A DNA stretch of 64,000 bases from Acanthosepion lycidas (taxonomy: Eukaryota > Mollusca > Cephalopoda > Sepiida > Sepiidae): the NCBI GenBank assembly GCA_963932145.1, contig OZ010580.1:3654634-3718633 (forward strand), in the 5' to 3' direction. This document shows, piece after piece, positions 22,625 to 33,794 of the stretch. A program made the translations under genes and the position numbers. The notes beneath the pieces are model-generated. The model made no database searches. It saw only the letters and a program-made list of their open reading frames with translations, and was not told the DNA's origin. Position 1 is the first letter of the stretch. Each line of letters starts with the position of its first letter.

Positions 22625-22672
<48 letters not shown>
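22625..22672. repeat. (TC)n(AC)n microsatellite
   Basis: Compound TC then AC run. Confidence 0.95.
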
Positions 22673-22679
22673 TTCACTG

Positions 22680-24335
22680 CTTTTGAGAAATTCTCTCCAT
22701 CCGCACATGACTCTTTGCTTCTCTTTTCTTTTGTACCGACTTTCCTCTCTTCTTAGAATCTGACATAAGTAATTTATATCTACTTTTCGGTTCCCGGTAT
22801 GTGCTTCCGTCACTTGATACCACCAAGCAGAAATACTTGTTTTCGTTAATCAGCGTTTCTTCTGACGTAACCCTGGTGTTGATTTCTGTCTCCTAATTTT
22901 AGCGATTGGTAATCTGAAGTAAAGACGATCTTTGCTTTCGGCTTATTAAGCAGTTGCTTGGAATGAAGATTTGCGAGCCGGATGCTCGTGTCGCGAAATG
23001 TTCGTCATGCGACATTCGTTCTGCGTCGAGATAAGTCTTCGATTCAACCGCATAGTTTTACAGAACGAACAGTTAGGAATGCGGAATGTCCTTCGCCAAG
23101 TTAGGGACTGATTAAACTGTAAAAGAAAAAAAATCCGTTTGCAGCGAGGGTACTCTTTAATCAGGGTGTGGTTGATTCGACAGCGACAATAATGTTCTTT
23201 TTTTTATATACATGTATGCAGAGGAAAAAAGCAATAGTCAACATACAAACCGTAAACATTCAGCGACGGCCTCGGTCTCCCTTTCATTAACCAGACAGCT
23301 TCACTCAAGATCAAATACTGTGAACAATTAGCGTCAGTGTGGACCTGAAGTGGGAAACGCGCAGTGTACGCTCACAAGAGAAGGGAACAGATGGGAAAGG
23401 TGGAATAATGCCTCAGTGAGAAACAAAAACACGAACCCTGTTTTCAATATAATAGATTCTTTATTCACGGATTTCTCCAGCACTGTCTGGTGGTTTAAGT
23501 AAGTGTTAGGTCACCTTTGCTACTTCTTTCTTTTCTCACGCCAGACTAACGGACCAGATCTTCCCTTTTGTTAGCAAAAAATTCGATTGACCCTCTGTCC
23601 ATCTCTGACTACAAATATCTTTATATCTCAACGCCGACTGACACATTTTCCGGACACTCTGACTACTTGTGACTCTATACCTCCACTTGCGACTTTTCAT
23701 TCACCAAAGGCCGGCTCATAACTGACTGAAAGCCTAGGTCATTCTTTCATTTTGCGGATGAGTGGCAATTGATCCTGAAAGTTTTCATTGATTTATTTAT
23801 TTACATTACATTCATCTTCCATATTTGCGGGCAGTGGGTTATTGTTTCGAAATCCCCGTATCTAGATTCTCTTTTGGTCATAAAACACTCATCAGGACCA
23901 GATAAAATTAATTTCAAGTTCAATTAAATCGGTGAGTGTTTTAAGCCAATATTATTTCTTCATTAGTTTTTCTTTCATCTAATTTTTGTAACTTTTTATC
24001 GCAATGCTAATATTATTTTATGTCTACTACCATTCAGTGTAAACAAACAATATGTAGTAGAATAGATATATGATGTAATTTAAACTTAACAATCTGATTG
24101 GAGGCTTAATCAGTATCGCAAAGTTCATGGAAAACAGAGTCCCAAGGTTACAGAATATGCTACTTCTTTTCTTTTTATTTGACCACATTCAAGCTAATAG
24201 AATCCACAATCCTGCATCGACTGGTTGTTAACGATGGCTAGGAAGTCCAGTATACACTGTTATTTAACTCATGGTTAGAGGAGACGCAAAAGGATTCATA
24301 CCTTTACCCAATGTATAAGTTCAAAAAATAAATAT
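22680..24335. other. no gene seen
   Basis: Unassigned. On the minus strand at about 23845-23895, CTGATGA and GAAA stand some 40 nt apart, but no stable stem II joins them. Confidence 0.4.
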
Positions 24336-24339
24336 AACG

Positions 24340-24398
24340 AATTTAGCCGAAACTCGAACTCTGTACAGCGAGACGCTAACCGTTATACTACAAATCGC
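24340..24398 (-). repeat. tRNA-like fragment (A and B boxes)
   Basis: The minus strand reads TAGTATAACGGTTAGC, an A-box-like segment, and 25 nt later GAGTTCGAGTTTC, a B-box-like segment. The 5' end lacks a matching acceptor strand, so it is a tRNA-derived relic and not a clear gene. Confidence 0.45.
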
Positions 24399-24399
24399 C

Positions 24400-27095
24400 A
24401 TGCTATTTGGTCGTAGAATGTAAAAACGACCTGATTGTTGCAGAAAAGCTTGAAAGAAGAAATAAACAGTAAACAAACAAAAAAATGTTTTTCGCGTTCG
24501 TTATGACAGAAACAGATTCTAACCTTAATGCGAACTGAATTCTTTGTTTCTCTGAAACTGAAAGATTCCTTTTAACACAAAGGAAAGATTCTTACAACCG
24601 CCCATTCTTTGATCTTATGCGGTGTGTCTCCATTTTCGAACTAATTAACCCCACCACTGTTCGCTGAAAACACAATTAAAAATAAAGGACGTCGTATTGC
24701 TTAGGACTTTGACAATTATAAATAAAATGCTTAGTTTTAAAGTGATATGTAGGTCAATTACTTATGTTATCCCCACATACGCTGTCAAGCAAATATAAAA
24801 ACGGGACACTTCCTGTTTTCATTTTCTTTTTTTTCTTTTATCCTCTCAGCATGCTGACGCAACGATATTCACGGTATTTTGTTCCTGAGCAATGGAGATA
24901 TATTTCCTCTTAGTGACGGAAAAATTTCTAATTTGTATTCCCCCATCCAACGTCGAGGCTGTAGTTTGTATCAATTAGAGTCGCACTATATAATGATTAC
25001 AACTTTTAATTGTTTGTAAACATATAAATGGCTTACGGCCACATCACGTTGAAACATCAGTTCCCGTACGATCACTGAAGTTAAGCAGTGACACCACTTA
25101 AAATTAGGATTAGGAGCAGTGACACACTTAAAAAGTTACAGCGAATCTACAAAGACCATTGACCATTGTTTTCGTTGTTTGTTATATCATTTCATAATCT
25201 ATGTTATTCATTGAAATCGGAATTTGTCAGCGTTAAGAATAATTCAGGTGATAAATACGAAGCCATGTTGACATTTATATTTGATATTTAAAAGTGAACG
25301 AACAAATGCCTTTCACGTGAATATAATGATTGTCGCATACTTAACTGGCAACCATTTTGTTTGCTGACAGGTCAGCGCGTTGTAATATTTGTACCTTCAA
25401 GTCTAAATATTTATTGGTATAACACGTCACAGAACCGACGGAATAGTTTCGCGTCTGTTTCCTGATATCCTTCATGTTTTGCTGCGATTCTTTCTTCCCG
25501 TTTCCTTGTTTTAAGATTTCTTGTGAACGCCCGTATACTCATGAAAACTGTTATGAAGTAGAGCAATCTCTGAAATAGATGTGTTGTCAGTTCAACAGAT
25601 GGTAGCTTGACTCGCATTCGCTGTGAAGTTCTGCTTTTATAGCAGTACCTCATTTACATAAAAACATTTGCGGGGTGGCAACTTTTTTTTTTTTTGAGCA
25701 TGGCTTCTACTGTTATTTATAAATCATTATAAATAACTTATATTAAGCAAGATACGGATTACACAGAAGATAAAATGAAGAGGAAATTAAAACAGAACGT
25801 TGCAGCAACATAATTCAAAGGAAGGTCGGAGAACATATCGGCTGAAAAAATTGCATTGATAACAATATGAAAAAGATACTCTGAAAAACATGGAATAATG
25901 AAAATTGTGAATTGCTATCAATACAGCAAGGCTGAAGTACATATCAGCCAAAACATAGAATTAAAAGTAACAGAGAGAAATAAAAATATCTGAAAATCCC
26001 GTAGAATAATCAAAATAGCTTATTTCTGAACTTGAGACAATGCTGTAAGGCTGAAGGATATATCGGCTGAAACACCATGTTAACAACAGCAAATATAAAG
26101 ACAATGGTTTGAACAAACTGCGAAATAGCGTACACATGCACATAGAAAAGTGTCATGTTATTTCATCTTATGTTGTTGATAACACCACAAAGCGTAAACA
26201 ACCCTCAAAAGGCAACTGTAAGAAAAACTGATATTTATTAGTTTCCCTATTTTAGTATTATCGTCTCGAATAGACTAATGAAAAAAGAAGTCCTAATATC
26301 TTTTATGTAAAATTACTGTTTATTTCAACCCGGACTTGCTGTTGGTGTGGAATGTAGACTATACATTTTTGTGTAGATTATTAGAAACTTCTTTTCCTCT
26401 CGAGTAGGTGTTTATCGTTCTGTCATATATAATTTTTCTCTCGTGTGAACATCCTAGGCGCTGTAGAGTCAATCATGGGAATCTGCACACGGTCCCTAGG
26501 AGTTCATCCCTCTTCTCTGAAGAACACTGAGTTAAAAGTTTATTCTGACATCATCTGAGGCGAGTCGCATACCAGACTATTGCTATTACAAATAGGCAGT
26601 TCTTCTGTAGGTTTATAATCTTCGGGATTACTTCTATTAATGGTTCTCAGTTAATAGGTTGCCTACGTTAGAACAATCGTCAATCAGATATTGTAGCTTT
26701 CTGCTTGACTGAAAATGTCTACTGCAAAATGAATAGCAGTAATCTTGTCTTACAGTATACTGTGAATGAGTAATTGGCATTCCCATGTTAATTTTCTCTC
26801 CGGCTTTCAACCCAGATATGAAGAGCAAATTGGTCAGGTGCTCAGTTGCGCAGCGTCCTAACGACCACACCCGGTCAATGGAATGATGTTTATGCTGTTT
26901 TCTCTGCCAGCCACCATAAGGTAGTTATATCAGTTTTGGGATATAGTAAATCTTTTAGATATTTTCCCCCTACTGTGCGCTTACTCTCAAACCATTAGCC
27001 GACATATTAAGAAACATTCAAAATTGTGACAACGTTCCGCCTGTCCCGCTTTGGCGGCGTTTCAAGTAATAAAGTCGGTATTATCGCATGTCGTG
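24400..27095. other. no gene seen
   Basis: Unassigned sequence. An 80-codon minus-strand frame (25411-25653) and a 77-codon one (26637-26870) resemble no known protein. Confidence 0.4.
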
Positions 27096-27099
27096 AAAC

Positions 27100-27375
27100 T
27101 CTCATACATCGATCCCGGCCATGAATTGCGTTTGTCAGATGATACTTCATGCAGTAGAATTGGCGCTGTTATCTAACAACTTATAGATGGAGACTGGAAT
27201 CTTACTTCCTTTTTCACCCGGAAATTGTTTTTTGGTGGGAACAAGGTATGGCCAGTTTGGGCGTGAACATCTAGCGGCTTATTATGCGGTATGATACTTT
27301 CATCAACATATAGAAGGCCAGACATTCAAATCTTGACAGACCACAATCTTTTGTTAGATGTTTTTCAATCCTCCC
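27100..27375 (+). pseudogene. Ty3/Gypsy RNase H relic
   Basis: Plus-strand segments in shifting frames match the RNase H part of Ty3/Gypsy Pol: PGHELRLSDDTSC, RYGQFGREHLAAYYAV, then HIEGQTFKS and TDHN. Several frameshifts and stops separate them. This is a small isolated relic without LTRs or integrase. Confidence 0.65.
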
Positions 27376-27729
27376 TGTGAAATAAGACAGAAATTACTTG
27401 CTATAGTTCACTTCTGATCTTTGTCACCTAAAAGATGGTGACAAATATATATGTAGAGACAATAATTTGTTTATTCATTTATAAGTTGTTCCTAATTTGG
27501 TGATACCTTATTATTGGAGTTTTCTGTTGATTTCCAGAGAGAACCATAAAACCTGTGAAAATCACAGTTCCTTCAAGTGATCAAGAAATTGTTTGCAATT
27601 TCAGGACAGATCGACTGCGCCTAGTTATATATAAATTAATGTGTAGGGTTTTTCTGTTTATTAGATAATTTATTAAGTATTAACACAATTACTTCAATAA
27701 AAATAATCGTTGATTTTTTGGCCCCGCTT

Positions 27730-27865
27730 GAGAGCAGATATAGAGCAACCTCAGCTCTCGAACGTCTTACATGTCGAACAAATCGGTTTTCGAACAGAAA
27801 ATTTGAGATGAAAATGCCTCGGTTATCGAACAAAATTTCGGTTCTCGAACAACATTGCCGAACCG
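27730..27865. repeat. clustered TCGAACA subrepeats
   Basis: The heptamer TCGAACA or close variants occurs at least five times in about 110 bp (CTCTCGAACG, GTCGAACAAA, TTCGAACAG, ATCGAACAAA, CTCGAACAAC), alternating with CGGTT. The origin is unknown. Confidence 0.6.
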
Positions 27866-28236
27866 AGTTAACTCGAATGGAATTATTTCTGAGTCGACCA
27901 CTGTTGTAGTGAGCGAAGAGAGTTCGACGGGCGAAAAATGCGAGAAAAGAAACTATTAGAATGAAAGTTACGGTTATAGTTATCTACTTCAACAGTAAAA
28001 CGACGAAACCTAGTTGCCAATCTGCTATAAAAATATTTATAGAAAAGAGAGAAGAAAGCTATGTTGCCGGGGGAAAGTGACTGAAGACGAGATGCCAGGT
28101 CAGTACCGATAACATTACAGACCCTTCTTTGGATTTTGTCGAGAATCGCGATAGATATATAGCATTGGCACCAGGCCAATATTCAATGCATTTACAGTAA
28201 ATTTATGATTTTTCTTAGAATTTCTGCTGATGAGGA

Positions 28237-28420
28237 GTTATCATTTTTTACAATATTTGTATTCAGACTATTGTCTTCATCTTTGTTCTTGTTATCACAA
28301 CGTTTCGGCTGTAGTACTCTCCAGTCATCTGCAGGTGTTGATTAATCTGGGTAACTTACAAGGAATTCTGAACTGAACCATTTATTTAATCTACGCTGGT
28401 AGACTGCTCTCCTTCTTGTT
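28237..28420 (-). repeat. PLE terminal-repeat relic
   Basis: Fourth copy of the family described at 20050-20850. It lies downstream, on the minus strand, of a Penelope RT relic. Its hammerhead-like core is mutated in the CTGANGA box, but GCCGAAACGTTGTGATAAC is preserved. Confidence 0.6.
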
Positions 28421-28756
28421 TACAGTACTGCTGAGTTAATTTTCGCCCACACGTACAAACTGCCTGATTTAATCTCGGCCATTGTCCCGTAAGACAATTT
28501 GCTGTAGTGAACTGCTGCTGTCTGTTATGTTTTAATTGCTACTGCTACTGCTTCTGCTGTTGGAGCCTTGCTGTCATTTGTCTTTCTTTTTTTATTAGAG
28601 TCTCCAATGTTATATTTATTTATATACTAGGCCTACTAATGAGGTCTCATAGCCTAGCGTATGCGGTGATTCTTTCATATGTGTAACTCTCTAGTGTTCT
28701 TCCTTGTTCAATATTTTCACTTCATTCCACAGGGTATTCTGATGATACTTTTTCAT

Positions 28757-29157
28757 TCATACAAAATGAGACGTTGTTGTCTCATACCTCGCTACGATGT
28801 TCTCCCTTACTTTTAGGGGTGGATATTGTTTGACCTTTACTTTCTCTGCCACAACTTCAAGGAATGGAGTACGCGTAATTCTTTGTGATGCCATCCCCCA
28901 TAGGTTAGGTTTTACTCGGCAAAGATTATTTGTACCAGTTCTTGGTGTGGCCAGAGTATGAAGTAGTCTACGTATCTCAGCCATACTGTTGGCTTTAATG
29001 GTGTTATTTCCAAAGACATTTCATCGAAGTATTCCATGCATAAGTTCGTCAACACTGGTAAAAACGGTGAACCCGTAGCCATGACTTCTTCCTGTTGGTA
29101 TATGTCAGACTTTAGATGAAAGAACATTGTCTTTATACAGAATATGAACATTTCCAT
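28757..29157 (-). pseudogene. Penelope-like reverse transcriptase relic
   Basis: Minus-strand frames carry the Penelope RT block with YQQEEVMATGSPFLPVLTNL, then CMEYFDEM and LKPTVWLRYVD, then FILWPHQE. The catalytic YVDD-type motif has lost an Asp in this reading (YVDYF). The frame changes near 28980 into a downstream stretch with YPPLKVREN. With the terminal-repeat relic at 28237-28420 it forms the remains of one PLE. Confidence 0.75.
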
Positions 29158-29434
29158 AGAATTATCTTTTGGAATGTTAGGACGTTCTCCATTTAGATAG
29201 AAAGATTGGATTTAGTAAGATTGTTCAGCACAGTTCCTACAGATGAGGCCTTGACAGTAGTTCGAAACCGATTGAAATCAGAGCTCTCCCTTCCAACAGA
29301 TAATGCGATGGAAATGTTGATAATTCTGTATAAAGACAACATTCTTCCAACTGTGTACAAATAACATTCTTCGAACTAGAGTCTGACATATATCAAGAGG
29401 AGGAAGAGATCTTCACATAGAGCATGAAGTATAC

Positions 29435-29506
29435 AGTTCTATGGTGTAATGGATTGCATTTTGGATACTGAAACCAGCGATCGAAGTTCAAATTTCAATG
29501 AAATAT
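29435..29506 (+). pseudogene. tRNA-Gln-like unit (CTG)
   Basis: Begins with GTTCTATGGTGTAATGG; the loop reads TACTGAA (anticodon CTG). Acceptor and T-stem pairing are broken. Confidence 0.7.
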
Positions 29507-29565
29507 TTTAATTTCATCGACGTCTACAAATAAAGAATAACAGAAATGGCAGATAACCAAGTGCT

Positions 29566-29637
29566 CGATTCTATCGTGTAATGGTTCGTATTCTAGTTTC
29601 TGGCCGCAGCGATCCTAGTTCAAATCTCGTTAGAACC
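29566..29637 (+). pseudogene. tRNA-Gln-like unit (CTG)
   Basis: ATTCTATCGTGTAATGGTT start; loop TTCTGGC; B box AGTTCAAATCTC and end TTAGAACC retained. Confidence 0.7.
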
Positions 29638-29695
29638 TTTTAATTACACAGACGTCAACAAATACCGACTACCGTAAGGGTTAGATAGCCAAGCG

Positions 29696-29768
29696 ATCGT
29701 TTCTATGATAGAACGGTTAGCGTTCTGTTTTCAATATCCAGATCACCAATTTCAAATCTTGTTAGAAT
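29696..29768 (+). pseudogene. tRNA-Gln-like unit, anticodon lost
   Basis: A box AACGGTTAGC retained; anticodon stem and loop are mutated (CAA at the anticodon position). Confidence 0.6.
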
Positions 29769-30248
29769 TTTCAAAGGGGATGGTCTATATCATATAACGT
29801 TGAGCTAGAGGTAAAGACGGTGAGAAGGAGATTTGAATTAGCTGAAGAAGATGAGAAAATTCCAGGGTCATTTATAATAGTAAGTACTGACGCTTTACCT
29901 CTATTCAGAATTTGGTTGGAGATCTTCCAGGACTCCCGCGGTCCAATTTCTTTGCTTTCGACTTAGGTTTGTACTGCTTGCGCACAGCTACACATTACAT
30001 TTTCTAGAAATTCCAAAGATAGTTCTGAATGTGACAATTTACTTACTAAACCGTTCCATGTGATAGATATTGTAGTAGTGTTTACAGTGAGATATGACTG
30101 CAGCAGATTCAGGGGTGATGACTGTTCGATTTTTGCTGGTATTTCTGGAGTATAAAATTCTTGAAATGTTTGAAAAAGGCTGAGAGAGGATCTTTCGCCA
30201 TGTAATATTTGAAACTGTCCCAGTCAGCTTTTATGTACTGAAAAATCG

Positions 30249-30894
30249 TTATATGGAACGCCATATCAGGGGATGGCTTTGGTTTGGCATAAAATTTAAC
30301 ACTGACAAATAAATGTTTTGTAGTGCACTATTTTTCAGGACACGATGTAAGAAAGAAGCCAAAAGGGTTCTGATGTCCTGCTGCATCAGAAATGGTTCTT
30401 CATCAGTTGTGTTCGAATGGATTAACCATTCTTTGTGGTGAATACTAAAGTCAACACAAATATGAAAGCTAGCTGAGTGATATTCAGTGAGAATATTATC
30501 ACTCTTCACAGATATTCGAATGATTACAGTTCCATCATCCTGAGTACGATTCAGAGTGAAAATTAAGAGTGAAAATGTGGATATGAGCCACGCGGAAGGA
30601 CATATACGGGGTCTGGTATTCGTCTTTTGAGTCTCTGTCACGTGTAAACCCATCTTTAATATAGGCGCCGAGTCCGTGGCCGTGGTGGTTGTGATGACCT
30701 GTTAGGGGCAAATAGCTCGGGATTGCGAGTTCCTGTAATGGGGCAGGGTTAAAGTCACGGCAGGACCTTTCAATTCGACGTCCTCGAATAAAGAATAACG
30801 GAAGTGGTAACAAATAAATTGTACGGCGCAATGGGGTATTGGGTTGATTTCTGACGGTCTGAGATAAATACTTGCTAGAACCATTTATTTTCAA
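30249..30894 (-). pseudogene. LINE endonuclease (APE-type) relic
   Basis: Two overlapping minus-strand frames together show the endonuclease region of a Jockey-like LINE: LTGHHNHHGHGLGAYIKDGF, then SFRVAHIHIFT in the upstream frame. After a frameshift come VKSDNILTEYHSASFHICV and DFSIHHKEWLIHSNTTDEE. The usual GDFN catalytic motif is changed to VDFS and the frame is broken, so it is inactive. No RT follows. The relic sits between two blocks of the tRNA-Gln-like array. Confidence 0.7.
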
Positions 30895-30941
30895 AGAAAT
30901 ATAAAATTAAAGAATAAAAAAGTATTAGCCGCTAAAGAGAA

Positions 30942-31012
30942 TAAGTCGATGGACTAATTATTAACTTTCTGAACGTGAATCCAGCGATCCAAGTTCAAAT
31001 ATCGGCACAACC
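30942..31012 (+). pseudogene. tRNA-Gln-like unit
   Basis: CCAGCGATCCAAGTTCAAAT retains the 3' half of tRNA-Gln; the 5' half is mutated. Confidence 0.6.
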
Positions 31013-31068
31013 TTTTATCTTCCCCGATGTTAAGTAGTAATAAAATAAATGTAGACGCTAAAACTGAA

Positions 31069-31115
31069 CGGTTTCTTTGATGTAATGGTTAGCAATCTGG
31101 ACTCTGATATCAAGG
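31069..31115 (+). pseudogene. truncated tRNA-Gln-like unit (CTG)
   Basis: GTAATGGTTAGCAATCTGGA with loop CTCTGAT; the B box and 3' acceptor strand are missing. Confidence 0.6.
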
Positions 31116-31180
31116 CATTACGTCTTATTTTCTCTAAAGTAATTAAGTATTAATAATAAATATAGAGGTTAAATATGAGC

Positions 31181-31251
31181 GGTTCTGTGGTATAATTGTT
31201 AGCATTCTGGAAACTGAATGCAGCGATCCGTATTCAAATCTCGCGAGAAAC
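31181..31251 (+). pseudogene. tRNA-Gln-like unit (CTG)
   Basis: GGTTCTGTGGTATAATTG start, loop AACTGAA, TATTCAAATCTCGCGAGAAAC end. One of the better-preserved plus-strand units. Confidence 0.7.
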
Positions 31252-31306
31252 TTTCATCTTCCCCGATGTAATTATGTAGTAATAAAAATAAATGTAGACG
31301 GTAGTC

Positions 31307-31375
31307 ACGAACGGTATAATGGTTATCTTACTGGATTCAGAATCCAGTGATCCGAATTCAATTTCTCGTATGATC
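31307..31375 (+). pseudogene. tRNA-Gln-like unit, altered anticodon
   Basis: Anticodon stem CTGGA/TCCAG is intact, but the loop reads TTCAGAA, placing CAG where its neighbours have CTG. Confidence 0.65.
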
Positions 31376-31436
31376 TTTCATATTCACCGATATAATTAAG
31401 TGGTAATAAAAATAGATATAGTTGTACTATACGAAA

Positions 31437-31505
31437 TTTTCTGTGGTGTAACTGTTATTTTTGGACTCTGGTTTCAGCGATCTGAGTTCAAATTTGTGTA
31501 GAATC
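31437..31505 (+). pseudogene. tRNA-Gln-like unit (CTG)
   Basis: TCTGTGGTGTAACTGTTA start, loop CTCTGGT, B box GAGTTCAAAT. Confidence 0.65.
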
Positions 31506-31509
31506 TTTT

Positions 31510-32275
31510 AACTTTTCGGATGTTATTAAGTAGAATAAATATAAATGTGGATATAATAAGGTAACTTGCTATTGGCAGATATCGTAGTTTTTAAATTTCA
31601 AGGCGACGATTTGGAATGGATTGGTATGTGCTATTATAACCCTTATTAATTTTCCCAAGCAGGAATATTTGTCGAGAACCTAGGTGTGACCTCGAATTGG
31701 ACAGGTCAGAGCATGTGTTATAGATTTCGTTTCTGCCACTTATGTCGCCGAATATGTTTTGGTTTTGGAGCAGTGTCTCTGAATGAAATGGTATAAAATC
31801 AAAACATAGAATTTGGCGTATGAACAGTTTGGGCAGAGAATTATGTATAAATTCAACTTGATTTTGAGGATACCAACGGAGACAAACTGGGACGACAGAG
31901 ACAGACGCGTCGTCAGACGCACACGCAGTTGCACATACGCGCGAGGAAGCGAACAAATATTCACTTGAATTTCTGATTGAACCTTGTTGGATACATAGAT
32001 CGAAATTCCAAGTCGTTGACTTCTAAACCTTTTGTGTTAATAGATGCCAAATATATCCGACTGTAAATTATTTTATTCACCGTCATTAAATTGTCTATAT
32101 TTAAACAAAACTGGTACTATTATTTCTTCGGTGAGAGTTTGACTTTATTTCCAGTCAGCCCAGTCGTCAACAAGAAGTTTACCACGGCTTATTGCTTAAA
32201 AGAAGAAAGACAACATTATTCGTCATTAAGAATTACAACACCCGAAGAACCAAGAGAGGACCATCGACCAAATTT
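31510..32275. other. spacer between the two tRNA-like arrays
   Basis: No recognisable gene. A 121-codon minus-strand frame (31591-31956) opens with TTG, lacks similarity, and overlaps a second frame. Confidence 0.4.
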
Positions 32276-32279
32276 TAAA

Positions 32280-32351
32280 AGGTCCTACCAAGACTTGATC
32301 TCGGGTTGCTGGATTCAAAGTTCAGAATGCTGACCATTATAGCATAGAAAC
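32280..32351 (-). pseudogene. tRNA-Gln-like unit (TTG)
   Basis: Minus strand: loop CTTTGAA with TCCAG on its 3' side; the 3' end AGGTCCTACC pairs poorly with the 5' strand. A poly-T tract of about 20 lies on the plus strand just beyond its 5' side. Confidence 0.7.
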
Positions 32352-32595
32352 TTTCGCAGTCAGCTTATCTTTTTTTTTTTTTTTTTTTTATTGCTATATA
32401 ATTGTATCTGAAATTTAAAAAATTTCTACCAAGACCAATCGCATTCAAACGATCTTATTTTTTTATTATTCTTATATAATTACATCTTAAAACGTTATAC
32501 CGCGTTTTTAACTCGGATCACTGGATTTAAAGTCACCAAATGCATTCGAACTATCTTTATTTTTTATTGTTATATAATTACATCTTAAATTTTAG

Positions 32596-32662
32596 AAGCT
32601 GCTAAGGAGAATTGAACTCAGATGGTTGGATTCAAAGTACAGACTGCTGACTATACAGCCAA
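32596..32662 (-). pseudogene. tRNA-Gln-like unit (TTG)
   Basis: Loop CTTTGAA retained; acceptor strand mutated. Confidence 0.6.
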
Positions 32663-32715
32663 TCGCATTTAGGTTCGCCTGTTTTTTTGTTATTGTTATA
32701 CAATGTCATCGTGAA

Positions 32716-32787
32716 ATGTTCTATCGAAACTTCAATTCGGATCGCTGGATACAAAGTCCAGAAAGCTGACCATTACACAATAGAACC
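32716..32787 (-). pseudogene. tRNA-Gln-like unit (TTG)
   Basis: GGTTCTATTGTGTAATGGTC start; anticodon arm CTGGA/TCCAG intact with loop CTTTGTA. Acceptor pairing is partly lost. Confidence 0.7.
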
Positions 32788-32849
32788 AATCCCTGTCAAA
32801 CTCTCTTATTTTTTTGTTATTACTATATAATTACGTCTTAAATTTTAAA

Positions 32850-32921
32850 AGGCTCAACCGGGACTTGAACTCAGATGTCTAGATTCCAAGTCCAGAACGC
32901 TGACAATTATATCATAGAACC
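32850..32921 (-). pseudogene. tRNA-Gln-like unit, anticodon TGG
   Basis: GGTTCTATGATATAATTGTC start, loop CTTGGAA, T arm GAGTTCAAGTCCCGG. Confidence 0.65.
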
Positions 32922-32982
32922 AAATGCAATCAAAATGTCTTATTTTTTTTTATTGCTATATAATTGCATCTGAAATTTTAAA

Positions 32983-33054
32983 AGGTTCCACCAAGACTCG
33001 AACTCCGATTGCTGGATTCAAAGTTCGGAAAGCTGACTATTGCACCATAGTACC
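32983..33054 (-). pseudogene. tRNA-Gln-like unit (TTG)
   Basis: Best 3' half in the array: GGAGTTCGAGTCTTGGTGGA then ACCT. Loop CTTTGAA; the anticodon stem 5' strand and one acceptor position are mutated. Confidence 0.7.
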
Positions 33055-33174
33055 AATCGCCGCCGCAAAATCATGTTTTCTTATTGCTATATAATTAATT
33101 AATTAATTGATTTCATCGAAATCTATAAGTAGTGATTAGTATAAATGCAGATAACTCCAAATATCCGCTAAAAA

Positions 33175-33790
33175 ATGAGCATACCATGATGAAAAAATGC
33201 TCAAATCTTAATAAAAACAAAGTTTTATCATCAGAATCTTTACGTTATTATTAAAAGGAAAGACTAAAAGATTTTTTTTATTCAACTTTTTATCCTTTTT
33301 AGGACCTTGAAATTTTGGTTAAAATTATTTAAGGGTAACCAATAATTAGTTCGGGAAATCTGAGCATATTTTTTTTCCGGTGAAAAACACATTGATTTGG
33401 AAATTCTAGCAAAAAATCAGATAATTTTCAGATTTTAATGAAACTTTCAACACTTATTCATAAAGGAATGATATTATTTTAGAAACTGTTCTTTTGTTTA
33501 AAAAATTTTGATATTTTTTGCATCTGTTATCCTTACCCACTTATTTAATTTTACATAATTTCGAGAAATTTATTTTCGTAGAGCTTAATGTTTAAATTAA
33601 TTACAAGGACAAGTTCGTTGGAGAATTTAAATCAACAATTCAAAGTCAAACAAGAAAATCTTCTCTGAATCGTAAAATAAAAATACTGGTTTTATTATTT
33701 TTATTAATATTTTCTTAACAAACACTTAATTTAAAGCAGATATATTATTAAAGATAATATCAGTTTTATTGTATTTTCTTATTTGGGATT
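33175..33790 (-). repeat. AT-rich repeat family R2, minus-strand copy
   Basis: Complement carries the landmarks CATGGTATGCTCATT, GATGATAAAACTTTGTTTTT and a TCAGAGAAGATTTTC-like form of the GAGCAGATTTTC box. Confidence 0.75.
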
Positions 33791-33794
33791 AAAG

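Larger units (their letters stand above)
29435..31505 (+). repeat. array of degenerate tRNA-Gln(CTG)-like units
   Basis: Plus-strand units of about 72 bp resembling tRNA-Gln start near 29435, 29566, 29696, 30815 (poor), 30942, 31069 (truncated), 31181, 31307 and 31437. Within runs they repeat every 112-131 bp, because each unit is followed by a conserved spacer of about 58 bp (TTTTATCTTCCCCGATGTAA, then a TAATAAAAATAAATGTAGAC type). A-box TGGTGTAATGGTTAGC-like and B-box GTTCAAATCTC-like motifs are recognisable. The anticodon position reads CTG in most units. All units have stem mismatches, so they look like pseudogenes or a tRNA-derived satellite. Confidence 0.8.
32280..33054 (-). repeat. array of degenerate tRNA-Gln(TTG)-like units
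   Basis: Minus-strand units at 32280-32351, 32418-32437 (stub), 32491-32537 (partial), 32596-32662, 32716-32787, 32850-32921 and 32983-33054. The complete ones are spaced 120-135 bp apart. Spacers share ATTTCAGATGCAATTATATA and an AATAAAAAAATAAGA run, related to the spacers of the plus-strand array. In most units the anticodon reads TTG, unlike the CTG of the other array. Confidence 0.8.

Noticed and set aside
23845-23895. Minus-strand CTGATGAG...CGAAAC as a hammerhead ribozyme
   Set aside because: The core words are present, but the roughly 40 nt between them do not form a convincing stem II and no stem III/UH element was found.
31591-31956. 121-codon minus-strand frame between the tRNA-like arrays
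   Set aside because: It opens with TTG, overlaps another frame, and shows no recognisable motif.
29435-33100. CRISPR-like array (regular repeats with spacers)
   Set aside because: The repeats are tRNA-Gln-like and the spacers are themselves conserved; the genome is eukaryotic.
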